Positions 1 through 5,492 of a stretch of 5,551 nt of DNA are shown piece after piece. This DNA is from Alphaproteobacteria bacterium (lineage in GTDB: Bacteria; Pseudomonadota; Alphaproteobacteria; Rhodobacterales; Rhodobacteraceae). Under the pieces are notes generated by a model. The model was not told the origin of the DNA. It saw only the letters and a program-made list of their open reading frames with translations, and did no database searches. The DNA lies in NCBI GenBank assembly GCA_030830465.1, contig JAURMY010000197.1, forward strand, positions 1-5,551, given 5' to 3'. Every line of letters begins with the position of its first letter. Positions within the stretch are counted from its first letter, which is position 1. Made by a program: the position numbers and the translations under genes.

Positions 1-97
1 CAGAGAAATATCTTTTTTAGATGCCTTGCCGATGACGGTCACAGGCAAGGTAATCCGCAAAGAGCTGAAGGCCCGCGCGGCGCAGGAGAGCGAATGA
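1..97 (+). CDS. AMP-forming acyl-CoA synthetase, C-terminal end (partial)
   Basis: The frame is open from the left edge (codons from position 2) to the TGA at 95-97 and encodes 31 residues. They include [17 protein letters not shown], the C-terminal A10-type motif of the ANL superfamily (acyl-CoA synthetases, acetyl-CoA synthetase). In this family the lysine of the TGK triplet, here encoded at 47-49, is the catalytic lysine of the adenylation half-reaction. The enzyme would activate a carboxylic acid to its acyl-CoA through an acyl-AMP intermediate. Its stop overlaps the mccB start in an ATGA, so the two genes are very likely cotranscribed and translationally coupled. From the context I infer a branched short-chain acid, such as isovalerate, as substrate, but the substrate-binding domain lies outside the window. 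The family call is firm for so short a piece; the substrate is a guess. Confidence 0.85.
   Translation, partial: REISFLDALPMTVTGKVIRKELKARAAQESE
84..88 (+). promoter_or_regulatory. Ribosome binding site of mccB
   Basis: AGGAG lies 5 nt before the ATG at 94, inside the last codons of the acyl-CoA synthetase gene. It supports the ATG at 94 and the ATGA stop/start overlap. Confidence 0.7.
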
Positions 98-1698
98 AAC
101 TGATATCAAAAGCCATCCCCAGTTCGGAAAGTTTTCAGGCCAACCGGGCGGGCCATTTGGCCGCGCTGGAACAGGTGGCCGAGGCCGCGTTGCAGGCCGC
201 CGAAGGCGGTGGCGCGCGCGCATGCGAACGCCATGTCGCGCGCGGAAAAATGCTGCCGCGCGCGCGGGTGGCCAACCTGCTGGACCCGGGCAGCCCGTTT
301 CTGGAACTGGGGGCGACCGCCGCCCATGGCATGTACGACGGGGCCGCCCCCTGCGCTGGTATCGTGGCGGGCATCGGGCAGGTGATGGGGCATGACTGCA
401 TGATCATCTGCAACGATGCGACCGTAAAGGGCGGCACCTATTACCCGATGACGGTGAAAAAACATCTGCGCGCCCAAGAAATCGCCGAGCAAAACCATCT
501 TCCCTGCATCTACTTGGTCGATTCCGGCGGCGCCAATCTGCCCCAGCAAGACGAGGTTTTCCCAGATCGCGATCATTTTGGCCGGATTTTTTACAATCAG
601 GCCAATATGTCGGCCAAAGGCATCGCGCAGATCGCGGTTGTGATGGGCTCGTGCACGGCGGGCGGGGCCTATGTGCCGGCCATGTCGGATGTGACCATCA
701 TCGTGCGCGAACAGGGCACGATTTTTCTGGCCGGACCGCCTTTGGTCAAGGCCGCGACCGGCGAAGTGGTCAGCGCCGAGGATCTGGGCGGCGGCGATGT
801 CCATACCCGCCTGTCCGGGGTTGCCGATTATCTGGCCGAGGACGACGCCCATGCGCTGGCCCTTGCGCGCGAGGCGCTTGCGGGGCTGAACCGGGTGAAG
901 CCCGTTCAGATGAATATGCAGGCACCGGAAGATCCGGCCTATGATCCGGCGGAGCTGTTGGGGGTGGTGCCTGCGGATCTGCGCACGCCCTATGACATCC
1001 GCGAAGTGATCGCGCGGCTGGTGGACGGGTCGCGGTTTGACGAGTTCAAGGCGCGCTTCGGGGAAACGCTGGTCTGCGGCTTTGCCCATGTTTTCGGCAT
1101 TCCCGTCGGCATCATCGCCAATAACGGGGTTCTGTTCAGCGAAAGTGCGCAAAAAGGCGCGCATTTCATCGAACTTTGCTCGCAACGGCGCATCCCTTTG
1201 GTTTTTCTGCAAAATATCACCGGTTTCATGGTGGGGCGGAAATATGAAAGCGAAGGGATCGCCCGCCACGGCGCGAAATTGGTGACGGCGGTGGCAACCA
1301 CCAAGGTGCCGAAAATCACGATGCTGATCGGCGGCTCTTTCGGGGCGGGGAATTACGGTATGGCCGGGCGGGCCTATGGCCCCCGGTTCCTGTGGACCTG
1401 GCCGAATTCCAGAATATCGGTGATGGGCGGCGAACAGGCGGCAGGGGTTCTGGCCAGCGTGAAACGCGACGGCATCGAGCGCGGCGGCGGCCAGTGGAGT
1501 GCTGAGGAGGAGGCCGCGTTCAAACGCCCGACTTTGGATATGTTCGCGACGCAATCCCATCCCCTGTATGCCTCGGCACGGTTGTGGGATGATGGCGTTA
1601 TTGACCCGCGCAAAAGCCGGGATGTGTTGGGCCTGTCCCTGCGGGCGGCCCTGTGTGCCCCGATTGAAGAGACGCGCTTTGGCGTCTTTCGGATGTGA
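94..1698 (+). CDS. mccB: 3-methylcrotonyl-CoA carboxylase, carboxyltransferase (beta) subunit
   Basis: This is the beta subunit of biotin-dependent 3-methylcrotonyl-CoA carboxylase. It moves the carboxyl group from carboxybiotin to 3-methylcrotonyl-CoA, giving 3-methylglutaconyl-CoA in cytoplasmic leucine degradation. The 534 residues match the usual length of about 535. Both crotonase-like carboxyltransferase halves are complete. The N half has [20 protein letters not shown] (144-163) and the oxyanion-hole segment [15 protein letters not shown] (185-199). The C half has [10 protein letters not shown] (353-362), [11 protein letters not shown] (371-381), [11 protein letters not shown] (413-423) and [14 protein letters not shown] (441-454). 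The QKGAHFIEL and [11 protein letters not shown] blocks point to MCC rather than propionyl-CoA carboxylase. Geranyl-CoA carboxylase (atuC) is the nearest alternative and is not fully excluded. The ATG start has a good AGGAG, and the start overlaps the upstream stop. The expected partner, mccA, lies about 1.1 kb downstream beyond one inserted gene. The synonym is liuB. Confidence 0.95.
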   Translation: MKLISKAIPSSESFQANRAGHLAALEQVAEAALQAAEGGGARACERHVARGKMLPRARVANLLDPGSPFLELGATAAHGMYDGAAPCAGIVAGIGQVMGHDCMIICNDATVKGGTYYPMTVKKHLRAQEIAEQNHLPCIYLVDSGGANLPQQDEVFPDRDHFGRIFYNQANMSAKGIAQIAVVMGSCTAGGAYVPAMSDVTIIVREQGTIFLAGPPLVKAATGEVVSAEDLGGGDVHTRLSGVADYLAEDDAHALALAREALAGLNRVKPVQMNMQAPEDPAYDPAELLGVVPADLRTPYDIREVIARLVDGSRFDEFKARFGETLVCGFAHVFGIPVGIIANNGVLFSESAQKGAHFIELCSQRRIPLVFLQNITGFMVGRKYESEGIARHGAKLVTAVATTKVPKITMLIGGSFGAGNYGMAGRAYGPRFLWTWPNSRISVMGGEQAAGVLASVKRDGIERGGGQWSAEEEAAFKRPTLDMFATQSHPLYASARLWDDGVIDPRKSRDVLGLSLRAALCAPIEETRFGVFRM

Positions 1699-1711
1699 GC
1701 GTGGCAGATAT

Positions 1712-1750
1712 GGGAGCCTCCGGCGGGGATATTTTCGGCCACAAGAAGGG
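1712..1750 (+). repeat. Repeat-like intergenic motif of Rhodobacterales type
   Basis: The 61-nt gap between mccB and the oxidoreductase gene contains GCCTCCGGCGGGGATATTTT (1716-1735), followed by CGGCCACAAGAAGGG. Variants of 'CCTCCGGCGGGGATATTT...AAGAAG' recur between genes in many Rhodobacterales genomes as I remember them. That is recall, not a search, and the window holds only this copy. Its 3' end supplies the purine-rich AAGAAGGG in front of the next start codon. Confidence 0.4.
1743..1750 (+). promoter_or_regulatory. Probable ribosome binding site of the FMN oxidoreductase gene
   Basis: AAGAAGGG ends 9 nt before the ATG at 1760, slightly long spacing; the GGGG at 1752-1755 is closer. 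The reading frame stays open upstream into mccB, but no in-frame ATG, GTG or TTG lies between the mccB stop and 1760, so this site helps fix the start. Confidence 0.5.
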
Positions 1751-1759
1751 CGGGGTGCG

Positions 1760-2740
1760 ATGAAAACCCGTTTGACCGAGGCCTTCGGGATCAGCCATCC
1801 GGTGATATCCGCGCCGATGGCGGGCGCGGGCGGCGGTGCGCTGGCCGCGGCGGTTGGCCGGGCGGGCGGTCTGGGCCTGATCGGCGGCGGCTATTGCGAC
1901 ACGGACTGGATCGAGGCGCAGTTTCAGGCAGCAGGGCCGGTGCCGGTCGGCATTGGTTTCATCACCTGGGTTCTGGCCGAACAGCCCGCCTTGCTGAGCC
2001 GGGTGCTGGCGCGGCGGCCGGTGGCCGTGTTTTTGTCCTTTGGCGATCCGATGCCTTTTGCGGCGGAAATTCACGCGGCGCGTATTCCTTTGATCTGTCA
2101 GGTTCAGACCTGTGCCGATGCGGCGCGGGCGGTCGAGGCCGGGGCGCGGGTGATCGTTGCACAGGGGGCAGAAGCCGGCGGGCATGGCGCGGTCCGCGCG
2201 ACCATGACTTTGGTGCCCGAAGTGGCCGATATGCTGGCGCAAACAGCGCCTGAGACTTTGCTGGTGGCGGCAGGCGGTATCGCCGATGGCCGCGGTCTGG
2301 CGGCAAGCCTGATGCTGGGGGCGGACGGTGCGGTTGTGGGCACCGGATTTCTGGCGGCCCATGAGGCATTGTTGCATCCGAACGCGCAGGCGGCGGTTCT
2401 TGCGGCCGGGGGCGACGGCTCCTTACGCACTTCGGTCGTGGATATCGTGCGCGGCAAGAACTGGGCGCCGCGCTATTCCGGCCGGGTGTTGCGAAATGCC
2501 TTCACCGAGGCCTGGCACGGGAGCGAGGCAGCGTTGCGGGCGGCGCCGGAGATGCCCGCGCGCTGGGCCTCCGCCTTGCAGGCGGGGGACATGGATCTGG
2601 CGAATGTGTTTGCCGGCGAGGCCGCGGCATTTGTTTATGCGGCGGCACCGGCGGCGGACATCCTGCACCGGATCGTAGCCGAGGCGGAATCCTGCCTTGC
2701 CCGGGGCGCGGATTTTGCGGAGGCGGGGCGCGGGGCATGA
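1760..2740 (+). CDS. FMN-dependent nitronate monooxygenase-family oxidoreductase
   Basis: This 326-residue protein is a TIM-barrel flavoprotein of the nitronate monooxygenase / 2-nitropropane dioxygenase family, which also includes FabK-type enoyl reductases and NAD(P)H:quinone reductases. Landmarks in order are SAPMAGAGGGALAAAV (17-32, start of the barrel), GFITW (66-70), FLSFGDP (91-97), QVQT (114-117), QGAEAGGHG (135-143), AAGGIADGRG (170-179) and GADGAVVGTGFLAAHEA (187-203). The last two bind the FMN phosphate. His142 matches the catalytic-base histidine of characterised nitronate monooxygenases. The length is typical and the frame is intact. The gene sits between the two subunits of methylcrotonyl-CoA carboxylase on the same strand, so it is presumably cotranscribed. 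Nitronate oxidation has no known place in leucine degradation, so the substrate is open. Family membership is clear; the annotation as a monooxygenase is not proven, because many family members have other activities. Confidence 0.85.
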   Translation: MKTRLTEAFGISHPVISAPMAGAGGGALAAAVGRAGGLGLIGGGYCDTDWIEAQFQAAGPVPVGIGFITWVLAEQPALLSRVLARRPVAVFLSFGDPMPFAAEIHAARIPLICQVQTCADAARAVEAGARVIVAQGAEAGGHGAVRATMTLVPEVADMLAQTAPETLLVAAGGIADGRGLAASLMLGADGAVVGTGFLAAHEALLHPNAQAAVLAAGGDGSLRTSVVDIVRGKNWAPRYSGRVLRNAFTEAWHGSEAALRAAPEMPARWASALQAGDMDLANVFAGEAAAFVYAAAPAADILHRIVAEAESCLARGADFAEAGRGA

Positions 2741-2817
2741 CGACGAAAATTTTCAGAAACCCCTTCGCGGACGCTGCGCGGGGAGGATCATTCCATCGGG
2801 GAGAGGCCTGTGTTTGA
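2737..2817 (+). CDS. Candidate 26-codon micro-ORF bridging to mccA
   Basis: An ATG at 2737 overlaps the oxidoreductase stop (ATGA). It opens a 26-codon frame beginning MTTKIFRNPFADAARGG and ending at the TGA at 2815-2817, which lies 8 nt inside mccA in another frame. I recognise no family. The overlaps at both ends would let ribosomes pass from the upstream gene to the GTG of mccA, so it could serve in translational coupling even if the peptide has no role. It could also be chance. No clear Shine-Dalgarno precedes its ATG beyond the GC-rich end of the upstream gene. Confidence 0.25.
   Translation: MTTKIFRNPFADAARGGSFHRGEACV
2798..2806 (+). promoter_or_regulatory. Ribosome binding site deciding the GTG start of mccA
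   Basis: GGGGAGAGG lies 3 nt before the GTG at 2810, with its GGAG core 6 nt away. No in-frame ATG, GTG or TTG is seen between the end of the upstream gene and this codon. The protein then begins MFDKILIANRGEIACRV, the standard biotin carboxylase N-terminus. Confidence 0.7.
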
Positions 2818-4759
2818 CAAGATCTTGATTGCCAACCGGGGGGAAATCGCCTGTCGGGTTATCGCCACCGCGCGGCGGCTGGGTGTGAAGACGGTGGCGG
2901 TCTATTCCGATGCCGACCGGCGCGCCAAGCATGTGGCGCTGGCGGATGAGGCGGTTCATATCGGCGGCTCGGCCCCGGCGCAAAGCTATTTGCGCGGCGA
3001 GGCGATCATTGCGGCGGCTTTGGCGACGGGCGCGCAAGGGGTGCATCCGGGCTATGGATTTCTGAGCGAAAACCCGGATTTTGTCGAGGCTTTGACACAT
3101 GCCGGGCTGGTCTTTATCGGGCCGTCCGCCACGGCCATTCGCGCCATGGGGCTGAAGGATGCCGCCAAGAAACTGATGGAGCAATCGGGGGTTCCGGTGG
3201 TGCCGGGCTATCACGGCGCGGCACAGGACGACGCCTTGCTGGCCGCCGAGGCGGCCAAGATCGGCTATCCGGTTCTGATCAAGGCTGTCGCCGGTGGCGG
3301 CGGCAAGGGGATGCGCCGGGTAAACGCGCCCGAAGGCTTTGCCGAGGCTCTGGCCAGTGCCCGCAGCGAGGCCCGGACCGCCTTTGGCAATGCGGCGGTT
3401 CTGATCGAAAAATATGTTGAAAAACCGCGACATATCGAGGTGCAGGTGTTCGGCGACGGGCGCAAGGCGGTGCATCTGTTTGAGCGCGACTGTTCCTTGC
3501 AACGGCGGCACCAGAAGGTGATTGAGGAGGCCCCCGCGCCGGGCATGACCCCTCAGATGCGGGCGGCGATGGGGGCGGCGGCAGTGAAGGCGGCCGAGGC
3601 GATCGGCTATGCCGGTGCGGGCACCATTGAATTTATCGTGGATGCCAGCGACGGTCTGCGCGCCGACCGGTTCTGGTTCATGGAGATGAACACCCGATTG
3701 CAGGTTGAACATCCGGTGACCGAGGCCATCACCGGTGTCGATCTGGTGGAGTGGCAGTTGCGCGTCGCTGCGGGCGATGACTTGCCTCTGACGCAGGATC
3801 AACTGGCGATCAACGGCCATGCCTTTGAGGCGCGCCTATATGCCGAGGATGTGCCCAAGGGCTTTTTGCCGGCCACCGGGCGTCTGAACCATCTGACATT
3901 TCCGCCGCAGGCACGGGCCGACAGCGGGGTTCGGGCCGGGGATGAGATTTCGCCGTTTTACGACCCGATGATTGCCAAGCTGATCGTGCACGGCCCCAGC
4001 CGCGAAACAGCGCTGAAGCAGTTGGAACAGGCGTTGAGCCAGACCGAGGTTGCCGGTTCGGTCACCAATCTGACCTTTCTGGCGGCGCTGTCCCGGCATC
4101 CGGGATTTGCCGCGGGGGATGTCGATACCGGGTTGATCGAGCGGGATTTGCCGGCACTGGTCTGGCAACCCGAAATGCCCACCGCCGTGGCCGCGCTGGC
4201 CGGACTGGCCGCAGGGGATCTGCATCTGACCACAGATTGGGCGACAGGATTTTCCTTGTGGCAGCCGCTTGGCCGAACCGTAATGTTGCGCCATGACGGC
4301 GAGGATCTGGCGGTGCAGATTGAAACCCTGGGCAAAGGGGCCTTCGGCGTGACGGTTGGATCGGCGCGCTTGACGCTGGAAAAGGCGGACGGCGGCTGGA
4401 TGGTTGACGGGCAAAAATTTCAGGCCAAACTGGCGGTGAATGGCGCTGAAATCAGCGTCTTTGCCGGGCAAGCCTGGCATTTTGATCTGGTCGATCCACT
4501 GGACCGGACCGCGGGCCTGCATGGCGATGGAAATCTGGTTGAGGCACCGATGCCCGGTTTGGTCAAGGCGGTGTTCGTCGCTGCGGGCGACAGCGTGACC
4601 GCCGGTGACAAGCTGGCGGTGCTGGAAGCCATGAAAATGGAACATGCCCTGACCGCGCTGCGCGACGGCACGGTGGCGGAGGTTCTGGTGACGGAAGGCG
4701 CACAGGTTGACGCCGGTGCCGCGCTGATCCGGCTTGAGGCGGACGCCAAGGCGGCGTGA
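2810..4759 (+). CDS. mccA: 3-methylcrotonyl-CoA carboxylase, biotin carboxylase/carrier (alpha) subunit
   Basis: The alpha subunit carboxylates its own biotin with ATP and bicarbonate, then presents it to MccB in the alpha6/beta6 complex. Its 649 residues are the normal length. Residues 1 to about 445 are biotin carboxylase: FDKILIANRGEIACRV at 2-17, HPGYGFLSEN (79-88), Lys116 and Lys158 for ATP, the glycine-rich loop GGGGKGM (162-168), HQKVIEEAP (234-242), EMNTRLQVEHPVTE (292-305, with catalytic Arg296 and Glu300) and Arg342. About 450-560 is the less conserved linker/BT domain that docks on the beta subunit. About 575-645 is the biotinyl domain, with EAMKMEH (606-612) and Lys609 as the lysine biotinylated by BirA. 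All key residues are present. The start is GTG. Related propionyl-, acetyl- or geranyl-CoA carboxylase alpha subunits look similar; pairing with mccB decides the call. It is the last plus-strand gene of the operon here. The synonym is liuD. Confidence 0.95.
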   Translation: MFDKILIANRGEIACRVIATARRLGVKTVAVYSDADRRAKHVALADEAVHIGGSAPAQSYLRGEAIIAAALATGAQGVHPGYGFLSENPDFVEALTHAGLVFIGPSATAIRAMGLKDAAKKLMEQSGVPVVPGYHGAAQDDALLAAEAAKIGYPVLIKAVAGGGGKGMRRVNAPEGFAEALASARSEARTAFGNAAVLIEKYVEKPRHIEVQVFGDGRKAVHLFERDCSLQRRHQKVIEEAPAPGMTPQMRAAMGAAAVKAAEAIGYAGAGTIEFIVDASDGLRADRFWFMEMNTRLQVEHPVTEAITGVDLVEWQLRVAAGDDLPLTQDQLAINGHAFEARLYAEDVPKGFLPATGRLNHLTFPPQARADSGVRAGDEISPFYDPMIAKLIVHGPSRETALKQLEQALSQTEVAGSVTNLTFLAALSRHPGFAAGDVDTGLIERDLPALVWQPEMPTAVAALAGLAAGDLHLTTDWATGFSLWQPLGRTVMLRHDGEDLAVQIETLGKGAFGVTVGSARLTLEKADGGWMVDGQKFQAKLAVNGAEISVFAGQAWHFDLVDPLDRTAGLHGDGNLVEAPMPGLVKAVFVAAGDSVTAGDKLAVLEAMKMEHALTALRDGTVAEVLVTEGAQVDAGAALIRLEADAKAA

Positions 4760-4784
4760 AACTGCCCTGGCCTTGCATCATCAC

Positions 4785-4805
4785 AGGATCAGGCTGCGAT
4801 CCTTT
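4785..4805 (+). terminator. Weak intrinsic terminator candidate after mccA
   Basis: AGGATC (4785-4790) pairs with GATCCT (4798-4803) around a 7-nt loop and is followed by only three T. It starts 25 nt after the mccA stop, where a plus-strand terminator is expected before the convergent gene. The stem is short and the T run poor, so it may be one of two alternative folds. Confidence 0.35.
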
Positions 4806-4834
4806 GGCCCCTTCCTTAGGGGTGGCTGATCGCA
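4795..4834. terminator. Nested hairpin at the convergent gene ends
   Basis: TGCGATC (4795-4801) and GATCGCA (4828-4834) are perfect 7-bp reverse complements. Between them CCCCT (4808-4812) pairs with AGGGG (4818-4822) around a 5-nt loop. The TAA stop of the minus-strand gene (4816-4818) falls in the inner hairpin, and the outer right arm lies within its last codons. It could act on both transcripts, although neither strand shows a U tract after it. It shares GATC bases with the smaller hairpin at 4785-4803, so the two folds exclude each other. Confidence 0.4.
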
Positions 4835-5274
4835 ACACCGTATTCATAGACCAATTGACCGCCGTAAAAGGCCGTGGCCAGGATCAGGGCACAAAAGGCC
4901 AGTTCAACCGCCACCACGGCCGCGCCGCGCAAGCCGTCCAGCGGGACCCTGAACCACCAGCCCGCCGCGCGCAGCGCCGCCCAGACCGCCAGAACGGTTG
5001 AGGTTGTGCTGCCCAGCATGTCGTGGAAATCCAGTGCCGCCACCGGCCCGCCTTTGGCCAGTGCGACCCCCAGTGCCATATCGCCGAAAGTCGCCGCGAT
5101 CATGGCGCTGATACCGGCCAGCAGTGCAAGGCTGACCGATATATTGGCCATGGTTCCACGGCCGCCGATGGGTTTGCCGCGCAGACGCACGATCAGGTCA
5201 AAGGCGGCCAGTGACAGGCCGAAAACGATGGGAAAATGGACGATCATCGGGTGGATATGTTCAATCGGTAGCAC
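4816..5274 (-). CDS. DUF2231-family four-helix membrane protein
   Basis: The 152-residue protein matches the DUF2231 pattern as I know it. It opens LPIEHIHPMIVHFPIVFGL (2-20), has an LDFHDMLGSTTSTVL block (81-95), and ends GGQLVYEYGVAI (138-149). Four hydrophobic segments are visible at about 10-31, 44-63, 86-108 and 118-138, so it should sit in the inner membrane. Its function is unknown. Histidines 6, 8 and 13 near the first helix and His84 near the third could bind a metal or haem, which is inference. I chose the GTG at 5274 because AGGA lies 6 nt upstream and the conserved sequence begins there. The same frame stays open to an ATG at 5430, which would add 52 residues, but that part looks like leader DNA. 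The gene converges on mccA and appears unrelated to leucine breakdown. Confidence 0.8.
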   Translation of the reverse strand: MLPIEHIHPMIVHFPIVFGLSLAAFDLIVRLRGKPIGGRGTMANISVSLALLAGISAMIAATFGDMALGVALAKGGPVAALDFHDMLGSTTSTVLAVWAALRAAGWWFRVPLDGLRGAAVVAVELAFCALILATAFYGGQLVYEYGVAISHP

Positions 5275-5280
5275 GGGTAT

Positions 5281-5284
5281 TCCT
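5281..5284 (-). promoter_or_regulatory. Ribosome binding site of the DUF2231 gene
   Basis: Read on the minus strand, ATAGGA precedes the GTG at 5274, with 6 nt between AGGA and the start codon. It favours this start over the ATG 156 nt further upstream, where I see no comparable site. Confidence 0.55.
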
Positions 5285-5372
5285 ATTCTCGGGCTTAGGC
5301 CTCGGGGTGAAAAGATGACGCGGGCGCATGCCGCAAAGGCAGGTGCCGGTGGCGTCAATCTGGTGAGGAATA

Positions 5373-5394
5373 GACCGAAAACAACGACCGAAAA
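5373..5394. repeat. 9-nt direct repeat upstream of the DUF2231 gene
   Basis: GACCGAAAA occurs at 5373-5381 and again exactly at 5386-5394, a 13-bp period. It lies about 100-120 bp upstream of the DUF2231 start in an AT-rich patch. It could be a regulator binding site; nothing here names the protein. Confidence 0.5.
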
Positions 5395-5402
5395 GTTACA
5401 GA

Positions 5403-5420
5403 TTGGTAAGATTTGACCAA
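5403..5420. repeat. Small inverted repeat, possible operator
   Basis: TTGGT (5403-5407) and ACCAA (5416-5420) flank AAGATTTG, a 5-8-5 dyad. It lies next to the direct repeat, in the most AT-rich part of the window and in the upstream region of the minus-strand gene. I see no convincing -35/-10 pair. Five-base arms can arise by chance. Confidence 0.3.
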
Positions 5421-5446
5421 CTATAACCACAGATTAGGCCGACATG

Positions 5447-5476
5447 GCGGTTTGGCGACGGGTTCGGTCAAACCGC
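5447..5476. terminator. 8-bp perfect hairpin, possible terminator for a minus-strand gene
   Basis: GCGGTTTG (5447-5454) and CAAACCGC (5469-5476) form a perfect 8-bp stem with a 14-nt loop. On the minus strand it lies 16 nt beyond the TGA at 5493-5495 of a possible gene entering from the right edge, the normal place for a terminator. No U tract follows on either strand. Confidence 0.4.
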
Positions 5477-5492
5477 ACGGTTTCCGGCAGGG

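Noticed and set aside
106..1560. 484-codon open frame on the minus strand opposite mccB
   Set aside because: It is antisense to a clear, full-length MccB and has a composition-driven sequence rich in H, R, G and A with no recognisable domain. Long antisense frames are expected in GC-rich coding DNA.
1499..1759. N-terminal extension of the flavoprotein into mccB
   Set aside because: The frame is open, but the extension would overlap mccB by 200 bases in another frame, no in-frame start lies between the mccB stop and 1760, and the family N-terminus matches the ATG at 1760.
2753..3820. 355-codon minus-strand open frame opposite mccA
   Set aside because: It is a shadow of the mccA codon pattern, with no motif and no ribosome binding site of note.
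4874..5416. 180-codon plus-strand open frame opposite the DUF2231 gene
   Set aside because: The minus-strand frame has family motifs, membrane segments and a ribosome binding site, whereas this frame is low-complexity A/S/T/R/P-rich sequence without a domain.
5275..5430. 52-residue N-terminal extension of the DUF2231 protein starting at the ATG at 5430
   Set aside because: The conserved part begins at the GTG at 5274, which has AGGA 6 nt upstream. The extension overlaps the repeat-bearing AT-rich patch and resembles no known N-terminus. Its hydrophobic start leaves a small chance that it is a real signal segment.
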